Notes: generated by a model from the letters alone, not told the origin. A stretch of 64,000 bases of DNA from Symbiodinium microadriaticum (GCA_001939145.1 LSRX01000250.1:266728-330727); one strand, 5' to 3'; shown: positions 12,108 to 24,145, numbered from the stretch's first letter. Numbers and translations are program-made.

Positions 12108-12530
12108 TCGAGGGCTGAGATCTCCCCCCAATAAGCGATGTATAAAGTTTCGTGGTTTCGTGTGTCGAGGGCTAAGATCCCCCCCAATAAGCGATGCATA
12201 AAGTTTCTTGGTTTCGTGTGTCGAGGGCTAATATCTCTCCCCCAATAAGCGATGCTTAAAATTTCTTGGTTTCGTATGTCGAGGGCTGAGATCTCCCTCC
12301 AATAAAGTTTCGTGGTTTCGTATGTCGAAGGCTAAGATCCCCCCAAAAAGCGATGCATAAATTTTCTTGATTTCGTGTGTCGAGGGCTACGATCCCCTCC
12401 CATAAGCGATGTCACGGGACCCCCCAATAAGCGATGTGTAAAATTTCTTGGTTTCGTGTGTCGAGGGCTAAGATCCCTCCCAATAAGCGATGCATAATGT
12501 TTCTTGATTTCGTCCGTCGAGGATTTGAAT
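12108..12530. repeat. Degenerate minisatellite, unit about 57 bp
   Basis: The motif TCGAGGGCTAAGATC begins at 12108, 12165, 12221, 12279, 12325, 12380, 12461 and 12517. Typical spacing is 55-58 bp, with one short (46 bp) and one long (81 bp) unit. Each unit continues CCCCAATAAGCGATGCATAA and then AGTTTCTTGGTTTCGTGTG. Seven to eight copies are visible. Confidence 0.9.
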
Positions 12531-13020
12531 GCATGTGATATTTATGAGAAGCATAAATACGAAAACGTAGGTACTTGAGGGGGGGGGGGGTAACATATAT
12601 TTATGTTTTGGTTGATGGCATTCTAGGGGTCTTTGAAGGCTATGATTTAGTAAAAGATAGGAATGGTTTTGGTCGAAAATTGGACAGAAAATATAGATAA
12701 GATAGGGAATTTATGATAGATCTTATGAAAAAATGATCAATTTTATGATATAAGATATTTTCTTATTTTCTATTTCATATCTAAATTTAGACTTCGATTA
12801 AATTTATCTTCTAGGCTAAAAATAGAATATAAAGCGATTTTTTAATTGATGTATTTTTCAAATTTTCTCTAAATTATTAGATCTTAAAAATTCGAAAATT
12901 TAAAAATAAAATAATTTGAAGTTCTTTAATTTAAATTTAAGCTAGAGTCTAAATCCTTTATATTGGCTTAAATATATCGGATAAAAATTGATCTGAAAAA
13001 ATATTATGAAAAAAAAATCA

Positions 13021-13046
13021 GAACCCCAAACCCTAAATCCTAAAAA
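13021..13046. repeat. Short telomere-like CCCTAAA tract
   Basis: The sequence CCCAAACCCTAAATCCTAAA resembles about three degenerate CCCTAAA units, the plant-type telomere repeat also reported for dinoflagellates. It is too short to prove a telomeric origin. Confidence 0.35.
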
Positions 13047-13499
13047 ATATTTTCAAGACAATTTGTCCCTTAAATATATCAATAATTAGATATATGAATA
13101 TATTTTATCAAATCCAGTTTATTTTAATTTCAAATTTGATGGAATATTTGATAGCATGCTCGGTTGAAATAACTTGTAGTAGAATATCTTACGGAAGATG
13201 ATCTATATAATATGCTCTCGATGAATTTTTCAATTAGAAAAATTTAATAGAATATCTTCTATAATATATTTTAGGATTTTTATTGCAATTTTTTATTATG
13301 TAAAACTCTTATAAAATATAATTAAAAAGATTAATCAAGAAGAATCCAAGCTCTGAGAATTCGTCAAATAATCGATAATTTATTGAATGAGGAATTTCTA
13401 ATTAAGAAATCGATAATCTAAATCTAAAATTTGAATATTTGTATAAGTCTTAAATATAATTTTGGATGAAAGATGATGATATCTTATAGAATTTTTTAA

Positions 13500-13556
13500 A
13501 ATTATATATATATATATCTCTCTCTCTCTCTCTCTCCTTATGATATATATATATAT
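13500..13556. repeat. TA / TC dinucleotide microsatellite
   Basis: An alternating TA run passes into about nine TC units and then back into TA units. Confidence 0.9.
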
Positions 13557-13789
13557 TCTCTGAGGACTTGATTTCATAATATCGTATAGAAGATCCTTCA
13601 GATACCCAATAGAAGATGAAAAATATTATTTTCTATAACATTCTCTATCTATAAATAAATATATATATATATATATGTATATACAATATACAATCTAGGT
13701 TTACATCTAGAATATTATATAGAATTTCATATATGGGATATAGTTCATATATATATATATTCTTCCGATATTTGGTGTTTTCTGGGGGC

Positions 13790-15783
13790 CCCGCCTTCCA
13801 GCTCTCCCACCTTGGCAAGGCTGTCTCTGATCCTTGTCGTGATTTCCTCCGCACTCTTATTCGGGTTGAGCTAAGTGGCAATTGCGGGCTGTTCAGGGCA
13901 AATTGGCATACGTATCAGGCGTCTTCCAACCCGGATTGGACATTCGCCTGTTCCCCCGCTTTCGCGTCCCATCGAACTGGCATCAATGGCTACTGCCCAC
14001 TGATCCTCACGTCGTCGATATCTCCGCCTTTGCCTATCGCTGCATGCGTGTCATCGGTGGGAGCTGGACGGAGCGTTTACACTCGGATTCCAATGTCCAA
14101 GAACCTCGCAAACCGCTGGTCTCACTTAGCCGGCCTCTCCTGTCGTTCTTGCCATCGGTGGGAGCTGGACGGAGCGTTTACACTCGGATTCCAATCTCCA
14201 AGAACCTCGCAAACCGCTGGTCTCACTTAGCCGACCTCTCCTGTCGTACTTGCCCTCTCTGTCACAGACTGCTTGGCACGCCAAGACACGTCATCATACC
14301 TTGTCCGTCCATGCTGCCGCTTGTTGAAGTTCTGCGCGACGATATGGAAGTCGAGCTTCTTAGGCTGTCAACCCTGGCCATCCCTGGCCCAACATATAGC
14401 TGCCGCGCAGCGTCTTAACCCCATGCCCAACAAATTTCCCACGGCGGAAGCTTGCAGGCGTTGGCCTGTGCTCTCAGCCTGGAAATGGCTAGTACCAATG
14501 CGCACTAAGGCAACGGATTTCGCCGCTGAGCCAGGGCACAACAGTGCGGCTACTACCGTAGCGGAAGGTGCCTCGGACCTAGCTCATCGGGGTGTCCTGC
14601 CACGGGGCCTGGGCTACCTCCTTCGGCATGCACAACAGTCTCCAGCTACTGTTGCAGATGAGGAACTAGGGGAAGACGAGCAGTATGGCACCTCCCGCGA
14701 CCTTTCCTCTGCCACAAATGAGGCGAGCAATAATCTCCACCGCCTGACTCTGGCAGCTGGCCACGCCGCGCATCCTTTGCGGCTACTCCTCCTTGCACCC
14801 CGACGCATCTACGCAGCATACCTCCAACGTGTCAGCACTTGGGCGGACGCGCCTCGCCAGGCACTTGACAACGGAGTGGCCTTGCCTGCTCTGCCTCAAC
14901 ACGCGCAAGTCCTCGATCCGGTCGCCGAGTGGCTGGCTTCCCTGTCCGGACAGGCGGTGGTTAGGGAGCTGCGCTGGCTAATTCTGGACGAACGTACCGC
15001 CATCTCCCGCATTCGTATGGCTTACCGTTGCCAAGCCAACCGGCCATCGGACGGTCGATTGCGCCAGCTTCTTACATTGGCGGGCGTCCCGCTGCGCGAC
15101 CATAGCCACCAGGTCTGCTGGGACTCAGGGGTCCTGGGCTGGATCGACGCGAAAGTCCTTCTCCTGTATATCTGCTCATACGACCATGCGGCTGCGCAAC
15201 CCAGGCCACCAATTCAGTGTTGCCCGCATTGCCGTGGTGCTGTATTTGCCTTTCCTGGTATCCCTCAACCTTCGCCTTGTCCGTGGTGAAGACGCATGGC
15301 CGCTATTCACTGCCGCGCGTGCGCTGCTTCTCTGCACTTCAGGGGACAATGCTCCTGGAACATGGAGCCCACAGCGCCTACCGCCCTTCTGCGTCCTCGC
15401 CTTTGCCGCTCTGCCCTAACTGCCACTGGCGCTGGCTCTGTGCTCGTTCCTCCCTGCCTTGGTCTCGGCCAAGTCCCACTCGTCCGCCTATCCTGCAACT
15501 CATGTCCACTCTTTCCGCCGAATGTGTCCTGGGAGCGGGAGTGGCTAGCAGTCGTATCGGCGCTACCTTGCGGCAAAGACTTCGCCGGCATGTTCGTCAA
15601 TGGCTCCCCACAGATTGGATCCCTATGGAGGCCTTCAACAGCTTCAGAACAGCATGCGCTCCCATGCTCCTGCCAGTAGCGGCCCTCCGCTGCGAGCTCC
15701 AGGCTGTAGTGGAAGGCATGGCCCAGCAGGGGTCTACACAACTCCGCATCATTAACGGCCGCACACAAGTGCGGAAGCACTAG
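13790..15783 (+). pseudogene. GC-rich coding-like island with Cys/His clusters, frame-broken
   Basis: Plus-strand frames 13882-14418, 14273-15289 and 15217-15783 overlap and together look like one disrupted coding region. Cysteine/histidine clusters resemble zinc-binding knuckles: CRTCPLCHRLLGTPRHVI with a following CP near 14240-14300; CCPHCRG near 15220; and, in other frames, CRAC and CNSC near 15300-15500. Such Cys-Cys-His-Cys tails occur in many retroelement and transposase proteins, but I cannot assign a family. A 101-bp duplication at 14052-14253 shifts the frame. The island has sharp edges and is far more GC-rich than the AT-rich DNA on both sides, so it is probably an insertion. The last frame ends with TAG at 15781. 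Confidence 0.45.
14052..14253 (+). repeat. Tandem duplication of 101 bp
   Basis: The segment starting CATCGGTGGGAGCTGGACGG at 14052 repeats from 14153 with only about three base differences. Since 101 is not a multiple of three, the duplication changes the reading frame of the surrounding coding-like region. Confidence 0.95.
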
Positions 15784-16004
15784 CAGATCGGCGCGATCAC
15801 CTGGGCAAAAAAGAATGTCCTGCTTGCCTGCTTCTTTGGCTGCCCGCGTTACATACCGGTACCTGCCGTTTCCTTGCCGCTTTCTCCTTTCCCCCGCCGC
15901 ATTTCGTCTCTCAATGACTGGCGTAGACTCGCTAGGTTTATGGCGTCCTCCTGCGCCTAAGGAACGGCCGTGTCCGTGGCAGCTTTCATCTCGTCACTCT
16001 GTTT

Positions 16005-16137
16005 TCTTTCTACTCTTCCTCTTCTCTGTTGCCTCTCTGCTTTCTTTCTGCTTTCTCCTTCCTGGTCTCTCCCTCCCCCGCTCCCTCTCCTGTCTTCTCT
16101 CGCTCTCCCTTCTTTCTTCCTCTTTTCTTCTGCGGTT
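16005..16137. repeat. Polypyrimidine (CT-rich) tract
   Basis: About 130 bases are almost entirely C and T on the plus strand. It closes the GC-rich island before the AT-rich block resumes. Confidence 0.85.
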
Positions 16138-16207
16138 TGATCCTTAAGCCATTTGACCGGAGGTGATATCGCTTTTTTCCTTCGGCCGGACTCATGTCCT
16201 GGTCACC

Positions 16208-16252
16208 CTTCACTCATTCACTCACTCACTCACTCACTCACTCACTCACTAT
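16208..16252. repeat. CACT tetranucleotide microsatellite
   Basis: About ten CACT (ACTC) units occur in tandem at the island's right-hand edge. Confidence 0.95.
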
Positions 16253-16261
16253 TCTTTTATT

Positions 16262-16800
16262 TGAAATTAGGTGTTATCGAACCGCCTTTTGCTGATCTCA
16301 TTTTCGGAAAATACGATAATTCGATAGAATCAAATTTTCTAAAATATCGTCCTTCAGAAAAATCAATGCTATCGAATCCGCCCGTCCTTCTGGTCCGTAT
16401 TTGCAATGGATATCGTATCTATTCGATAATATAGCTTATATGAAATTGTGAATTATCGATCCGCGGTTCGATGATTTCATTTTCGGAAAATGTAGTGATT
16501 CGATAGCTCCAATTTCATTGAAGCGTCGCCGTTCGGAAATTTATTGTTATCGAATCGCTCTTGTCTGCTGTCCGTATTTGCAATAGATGCCGTATCGTTT
16601 CGATGTTCTCATATTTTTGAAGCAAATCTTTCGTTAAATCTGATGCTGATATCAGATGTGGAAGTCGTAGTTATTCCGAATAGCATATTTTCTGAATGAC
16701 CTCTTTCGGAAAATTTGGCATTATCGAATCGTGTTCATTTAATATCCGAATTTGCAACGGATAATATAGCGGATCGATAGCCTCTATTTTCAGAAGAAAA
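16262..16800. repeat. Degenerate tandem array, period about 175 bp
   Basis: The anchor TCCGTATTTGCAATGGAT recurs at 16394, 16571 and 16745 (spacings 177 and 174 bp). Within units, ATTATCGAATCG, TTTCATTTTCGGAAAAT and GATTCGATAG are also repeated in the same order. Three diverged copies are visible. Confidence 0.75.
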
Positions 16801-18424
16801 GGAGGAGATAAGAATATAGCCAATTCTCTTATTTGATATTCATTAGATAATTAATTTTAAATCGATATCATCTTGAATTTAAAAGGACCTATTGAATTCC
16901 ATAAGATTCAAAGATTGAATATTGAAGATGTTTCAGAAATAGTTTTCAAGATATCTTTAATCTTCAAGTCGCCAGCGTTATTGAATTCAATAAGAAGTCT
17001 GAGATAGAAGAATCTTTAAAAGATTCAAATATAGAAATGTATATATAGATATGGCTCAGAAAAAATTATAGTTTATCCTTATCGGATTATGGTGCAGAAT
17101 ATTCTCTAAAATACGAGGGAGAAGGTTAGGGAGAGAATAGATAGAGCTTATTCTAAAATTGGAAGATAATTCTTAAGAGCTGACGAAAATATATTAGAGA
17201 CTTTATTAGAGCTCAGAGAAATCGTGAATTCGATTAATATCGATTGAATTTCAATCGGGTCCTGGATTCTCTGAGAATCTTGAATTTGGAATCTAATATT
17301 CAATTGAATTTCAATCATTTCAATCGATCTATTGCCTATTTAATATTCGTCTCAATTCTGCTCATCCAAATGCCCATAACAAAGATTAATTCTTTGCAGA
17401 GAATATCGACAAAAAAATTTATTTATATATAATTACAAAAAGATATATGAAAAGATTCATATATCTCTTAAAATTGAATATTTTTATTTTTGTTCTTATA
17501 CGAATTTATATCTATGTCATTATCCAGTCGACTAGATAAAGATATCTTAAGAGGAATTAAAGATAATATTCAGATTTGAAAGATCATCTTTTTGCAAATC
17601 ATCTTTTTATTTATTAAATTTTTATCAAAAAAGATTATAATTGAAATCGATCCATATTTTCTATTTATTTCAGATTTATTTGAAATATATTTTGTATAAA
17701 ATCTTTATTTTTTTTAGAATCATAACCTTATAATAGAATCAATTTTTTTTTTTGAAATTTATGATTAGCAGAAATATATATATATATTTTTTTTTTATTT
17801 CTTTATTTTCAATATTCAATTTTCATTAAAGTAATAAATAGAATATATCGAAAAGGCTTTAAAATCAATAATTCAATCGAATTATGAATATAATCAAAAG
17901 TAATTAGAGAAGATCTTTGCCTTGGAGAAGGAGAGTAGGGGAGAGGGCGGCGAATACAAAGCCAAAAAAAGAAAAATAAAAAATAATTCTGAGATTTAAA
18001 TTCTAATAAAACTTACGGTTTCGCCGCTTCCCCTCTGTTCCAGACCACGAGATTGAAATCCTTTGAATTTGACCCCGACCCTGGGGAATACGCGTATAAT
18101 TTTTAGGATTCGGATCTGAGATTGAAAAGAAATCTTAGATATAGAAGAGAGATATATTCTTATTTGTTCTCTCTCATTCTCAGCTCTGGCAAATCTATCA
18201 AAATTTTCTATATGATATTCTTTGCTCATATATAAATATCCAATCTGTCTATATTATATATATAAATATATCAAATCAATATATATATATATAATTATAT
18301 CCCATATCAATATTTCTATCTTCTTTAATTTTATATATATAGAATTGCGTTTCGATATTCACTATCTCTATAGATATATATATATAATCATATAATCATA
18401 TATATATATATAAAGATAGATATA

Positions 18425-18461
<37 letters not shown>

Positions 18462-20540
18462 TTATATATATATAGAAGCGATATATTCAATGATTTATTA
18501 GGATCATAAGAAGAAAGATTTGATATCAATCTATTCAAATTCTGCAAGATTTCTATATTCTTCGAAGAGTATTCTCATTTTTGTTTATATTTATTATATA
18601 TATATATATATATTCCAGGAATAACGTCAGATGACCGAAATCATATATATCTTATTTCCGAATAATAGATGACAGTCCCGTTCGTTCAGATAAAATATGA
18701 TTCAAATCGGCAAGAAAGAATAATGAATATTCCAGATTTTGAGAGAATATCTCGAAAATAGATTTATATCATATATTAATTCTAAAATATTCGTATTTCG
18801 ATTTATTGATATAAATAGATATAAATAGAATTATATAATTTAATTCGATCTATGAGATTAGAAAATGGGAATAGATATCTTTTTCGTCTCTTTTAAGATT
18901 TGAATATTTCGATCGAAATATTCGTCTTTCGCATTTTTTCACGACAGATATATCTCAAAAAAAATCATATCTTATCATTTCATAAATGATAGAAGATAAA
19001 TCTATTCATGCAGATAGAATATAATCTAGATAATGAGAGATAGATATGTCAAATTCTGAGAGATATTCCTACAAGAACTCATCAAGAAGAAAATGTTCAT
19101 CTTCCAGCTGATTTCTAAAGATACGGAAGATATACCCCAACAATTCTGTAGTCCTATTTCGAAAAATATTATAGAGAATATATAATCTGAAGGGAAGGAT
19201 TTAGAGACAAGAAATAAGAATTATCTCATGAGATAAATCAATTTCTAATAGATTCTTTCGAATATCAATCTTATTTAATTCCTCCGAAAAAAGCAATGAA
19301 TATAATCATTAATCCGCAAAAAATATATGACTGATTTCCGAATATTATAAAGTAGATGAGATGAACAAGAAAATCTATTCTGAAGATATATGACGAATTT
19401 CAATCCATAAATCTGAATAAAATATCTCTTTCTCCTTCGAAATCTTCGCGATAATACGATGATAATTGATGAGAATTCAATCTCAAATAAGATGATAAAA
19501 TGATTCCAAATAATAGATGTCACATGTAATATTCTAAATCATAAAGATAAATATTAGAGAATATATTTATTAGAAGTTGAAAGAGATCAAATCCGAAAAT
19601 GATATCTATATCATTATAATCCAAATTCTTGATTTTAAATATAATATGTCAACAAGAGATAAGAACAATTCATCTAATAGATATTATAATAGAATATAAA
19701 TATAACGATTAAGAAATTTTTATATTTAGAAAAAAATTATCAGATAATAAAATTCCTAGGCATATAATTCTAATTCAGAAATCTAATCTTCCCGAAGGAT
19801 CTAAAGATATAAAATATATTAAATCTCAAATCATAATCGTTTGTTCATGAAAAATAATTCAATAATTCAATCAAAATCCAAGAGAAAATATCATTCTCGA
19901 AATTCAAAATAAAGATAAACCGATTCATCTGCTCAAGAATCTACTAATTCCAATCTAATTTCAGCTTACGCACAAATCTTAGAATATATATATATATATA
20001 GAAATTTCTTAAAAAACTATAATATCATATAAATCAAATTTTAATAGAAAAATACATCTAATATCCAAAAGCTCAATAAATCATTATCATTATAACAGAA
20101 TAATTATCTTCGACCAATATACCGAGTATCCGACTTTCTCAACCATATATATACAAATATAGTATATTATCATGAAAATTATTTAAAATATATATAAGAT
20201 TCTATAAAAAAAATATATATTCGATTGTTCCATATCCGAAAATAATATAACCTCAAATTCTATTTCTAATTCCTAAATATCTCAAGTTATCCGATTAATA
20301 TATTTCTCCATCTATACAAATAACATTTGGTACTCATCGAACAATATTTCTATCAGAAAAATATTCAAATACATATAAAATTCTTTGTACAATGTGAATA
20401 TTAATCAGAGATAATTAAAATTAAAAATAAATCAAATAGAAATCTCTGCATATTTTCCAAATTTCACATATCTTCCAACAAATTACGATCCTTTCGAAAT
20501 ACATTTCTCTATCTCGACCCATACCCACGAAAATCTCATA
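16800..20540. other. AT-rich block, right part; no gene seen
   Basis: Strongly AT-rich sequence with many ATAT runs (for example 18360-18480 and 18590-18612). Open frames are short and composed mainly of Ile, Lys, Asn and Phe. No gene, RNA or mobile-element protein is recognisable. Confidence 0.75.
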
Positions 20541-20579
20541 GAACCTGCCTCATCTATGGCGCTACGATTTGGCCACCTT

Positions 20580-21060
20580 CTCCCGCTACTTACTAACAAC
20601 CCCCCCAATGCTACCCCTCGTTATCCCGCCACTCCGCTATACCCCCCTCAAACGGCTCCCACCATTCCACATACCCTCACCCGCCACTCTGCGACATTCC
20701 CCTCACGCCCTGTCCACCACTATCCCCACAAATCACAGCACTCCGCGACACTCGCCACAACATGCACGCAAGCACACTCCACTCCGCGACACTCCTCGCC
20801 GCGCCCTCTCACTCGCCACTCCACGACATCCCCAGGAACATACGCCCTCGCCCCCCGACACGACCCGCCCTCGCCCGCCACCCCCGACACACACGCACTC
20901 GCACGCCACTCCGCGACACTTCCCCGAACACATACGCCCTCATCCGCCGCTCCACGACAATCTCCTCGACCCTCGCGAGCCACTCTTCCCCCAGCCACTC
21001 CGCGACAAATCGGCATCGCCCCACTCCGCGACACTCCCTCTGACCTGCTCCCGCCTGCCG
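20580..21060. repeat. C-rich, G-poor tract with a recurring 16-mer
   Basis: The plus strand is rich in C and A and poor in G for about 480 bases. The motif CACTCCGCGACACTCC and close variants recur at least eight times at irregular spacing (about 20690-21035). Three overlapping long frames (including 20556-21125 plus and 20720-21106 minus) are open because the repeat contains few stop triplets. They translate to low-complexity Pro/Thr/His-rich or Arg/Gly/Val-rich peptides, so I do not call a gene. Confidence 0.8.
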
Positions 21061-21129
21061 CTCGTACAATTATACACGACATGCGTGGCATGTACAAAGT
21101 GTGCATTCATTCACTAGAGTATTGAACGA

Positions 21130-21460
21130 GGCTAGAATGGCTAGAATACAGCACAAAGTTGACCGAACATATCGTGGTGCGAAACACTGATTTTCCAGCG
21201 AATTTGGTGCAGTAAGAAACCATACTTTTCCGAAACTTCAGGAGTACGAGACCCCGAAATCCACGGGATGTTGAGGGTTTCGTAGTATGCAATGCGTCTG
21301 GCACGACATCCTCAAAATCCTATGAATTTCTGGGTTTCGTACTAAGGATTCACCCTCAATGTAAAGACGGACAGCCCCAGGCTTGCCAACGATCCCATAA
21401 TCCCGGGAGTTTCGTGGCTTCGTACCGGCAGCCGTTGTGCGCAAATCCGAAACCGGAGGA
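21130..21460. repeat. Recurrent GTTTCGTA-type motif
   Basis: GGGTTTCGTA, GGGTTTCGTAC, GAGTTTCGTGGCTTCGTAC and related CGAAAC elements recur at irregular spacing. This suggests a decayed tandem repeat. Confidence 0.4.
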
Positions 21461-21689
21461 AGCGCGCAGCATTTTATGGAGTAAATAATCAGACATAAAA
21501 TGATAAAGAATACATGTAGTAATAGAAAAGTATTTTCATTATAGCAAAAATACATACTAGAATTAGTGTTATCATTGTAAACAAGAAATCCTCGAACATC
21601 ATAGTGATAACATAATCAATAATGGTACCAAACAGAAATTCTAGCGTAATGTAAATAGTCGCAATATTTATCAAGTAACCATAGTAAGT

Positions 21690-21839
21690 ATATTAGTAGC
21701 AGCAGCAATAGTGGCAGCAGCAGTAATAGTAGCAGCAACACCAATAACAATAATAATAATAGCAATGGCAGTAACAGCAGTAATCCTAGTAGTGGTAGTG
21801 GGAGTGGCAATGGTAATGGTAATGAAGTAGTGGTACGAG

Positions 21840-21882
<43 letters not shown>

Positions 21883-22170
21883 CGTAGTAGTAGTAGTAGT
21901 CGTAGTAGTCGTAGTAGTCGTAGTAGTCGTAGTAGTCGTAGTAGTCGTAGTAGTCGTAGTAGTAGTAGTAGTAGTAGTAGTAGCGGCAGCAGCAGCAGCA
22001 GTAGTAGCACCTGTGGCCCAAGGAGGTGCATATAGAAACCCTAATAAGGAAGCCCCAAAAGGTAGGTTTTTTCGACTACAGGTACTGGTAGTGGTAGTGG
22101 TAGTAGTAGTAGCAGTAGTAGTAGTAGTAGTAGTAGCAGCAGCAGCAGCAGCAGCAGTAGCAGCAGAAAC
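21690..22170. repeat. Large GTA/GCA trinucleotide array with higher-order GTAGTC units
   Basis: Imperfect AGC/AGT triplets begin near 21690. Dense GTA triplets run from 21838 to 21996 and include a higher-order GTAGTC alternation around 21880-21960. After about 80 bases of unique sequence, GTA and GCA triplets resume at 22086-22162. The very long open frames on both strands are products of the triplet periodicity. Confidence 0.95.
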
Positions 22171-22174
22171 AATA

Positions 22175-23740
22175 GGAATAATAGAAGTAGAGCAACAGCA
22201 ATTTGCGATCAACTGCGCTAAGCCGCTAAGCATGAGGCATGAGAAGACCGTATTGCCGTTGCAAAGCTTTAGCTCCCCTCCAGTTTCAGAGCCGAGTGTA
22301 GGCCTGCTTTTCTTGACGCCACTTCGCTGGTCGGGAGCTGAAGTGCAAGCTGACCGGGGCAATCGCCTGCCGAAAGCAATCATAACGAACAGGGCAACAA
22401 AAGTGTCAAGGACTTCAGGGCTCGGGTGCACAGGCTTGAAGGGAGGATTTGCTGGAGGCAGCTGGTTTATGCCTTTGGCACGAATTTGTGCATCGCTCGC
22501 TTAGAAAGATCATCATCCAGCAGTGCTTACGGCCATGCAGTGCAAATGGTGCAAGTCTTTCATCACATCTTGGAATCTTCGCAAGCCAAGACCCGACAAC
22601 ACACGTCCGAGAAGCGGAGCTTTCCTTTGGTCGCAACCGTTCCGGCTCAACAACGCTGACTTTGCGGAGCAGGTCCTTAGACATCTGGAATTTCTACACG
22701 TTTTCGATGTTTGTGTGTTTGAGCTCCGTCCGTCTGCTTCCATCTGTCCGTCCGGATGATCGTCTGTTCTGCCTGTCTGTCAGGTCAGGCTGCACAGATG
22801 TACCTGTGCATGCATGCGCGCATGTGTACAAATTCAGACAGATGCAAGCATGCATACGAGATTTTCAGATATAAGTAGTCAAGAATCTGTGACGCTTTCT
22901 GTCTTTTCTTTCGCCATTGCTCCCCCTGCCGCAATCCGGGCAAGGGAACGTGCGAAGCTCCCCGGGCCAGGAGGCCCACCCACGCGTTCATGGGTGTGCC
23001 GCTCTCTTTCTCTCTCTTCTTCAGCACAGCTAAGGGAAGACACTCGGCCCTCCCCGCGCACGAGCGCGCACTGGTCAGTTCGTCTGGTTCAAGACTGCAA
23101 AATGATGAGGCCAGCTGGCTGTCCCCCAACTCACAAAGCCCACTAAAACCCCGTACACTATGGACCCCCCCGGCCTCTTCATTGCTAAGGTCTCTCTCTC
23201 TCTCTCTCTCGCTCTCTCCATATGCAACAAAGCATGTGCAACTGCAGTATGTCAAGTCCTTTTTGCAGATTTCACCACGGGGTGCCCTCCAAGCTTGGAG
23301 AAGGATTCGCTGAAGGGAGTGTCAGAGTGCCAGAGCCCTTACAACTTAGGTTTGTTGTTCGCGTCCAAGCTGCCGACAGCGGGTCGACGAACTTCGTCTC
23401 TGCCCTCTCATCAGTCCGTCCTTGCATCAAGGGTGGCCTGCACTTCTTGAAACGCGGTGGTGATGACCGTGATGGTCATGGCTCTATAATTACGAAGACT
23501 GAAGGATCCCGCGCGTTGTTCCGGGACCATAAAGAAAATGAAGCCTTTGTGTGCCCGCAAACATCATATTCACCACTCTCAGCATCAGAAGCATGCTGAT
23601 AGTATCTGATGACACAATGAGGACGATTCTGATGATGATCTGCATTGTGAAGTGCCCCATCACTGTCGACACAGGCCATATCCTGTCCTCACGCCTCGGG
23701 AGCGTCGTCGTCTTCATCAACACCATAAGCACCATCCTCA
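22175..23740. other. No gene confidently recognised
   Basis: The frames are short or low in complexity. A TC microsatellite occurs at 23191-23218. The frame 22175-22431 on the minus strand joins a 75-codon mixed-composition stretch to the triplet array and is not convincing. Confidence 0.5.
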
Positions 23741-24145
23741 TGGTCGCCATCATCACCATCATCATCATCATCATCATACCCTCTAACCTCAGATTTATCA
23801 TGCTCATCCTGTTCCTCTCGTCATCCGTGTCGTCTTCTTTATCACCGTCATCATCCACATTAACAACATTGTCATCATCAACTTTATCTTGATCGCCGTC
23901 ATGAGTCATGAGTATCATCATTACTGCCACGAACATCAGCCTCGCACTACCATGGACATGAGGACTTCTTTGCTGACTCTTCATACTTTCAACTGTGCTG
24001 TGGTTGAAAAGACGCAGTACAAAAATACTGAACAGCGAGGCGCGCTGATACACGTGCCCCGGTAACAAATCAAACGAAGACTGACCATCATTCCCTCGAC
24101 AGCATCATCATCATTATCATCATCATCATCATCATCATCATGCCG
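23740..24145. repeat. Two ATC/CAT trinucleotide clusters
   Basis: CATCAT runs are present at 23752-23778 and 24102-24140, with looser ATC-rich sequence between them. The Asp- or Met-rich minus-strand frames are by-products. Confidence 0.9.

Larger units (their letters stand above)
8870..13770. other. AT-rich block, left part
   Basis: Composition changes abruptly from mixed to strongly AT-rich, with many ATATAT, AATATT and TTTAAA runs. Reading frames are short and have no recognisable domains. The middle (10.5-12.5 kb) is less AT-rich. Two degenerate tandem arrays (9720-10475 and 12108-12530) lie inside. A 100-aa minus-strand frame at 11421-11723 and an 82-aa plus-strand frame at 11701-11949 were considered but show no recognisable features. 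Confidence 0.75.

Noticed and set aside
20556..21125. Long overlapping ORFs of up to 189 aa on both strands
   Set aside because: They are open only because the C-rich repeat has few stop triplets, and the peptides are low in complexity and equally open in several frames.
21616..22504. ORFs of 224 and 271 aa across the GTA array
   Set aside because: Translation of a trinucleotide repeat (poly-Val, poly-Thr, poly-Tyr and so on); no normal protein sequence supports a gene.
23490..24068. 192-aa Asp/Met-rich minus-strand ORF
   Set aside because: Composed of ATC/CAT repeats; no domain.
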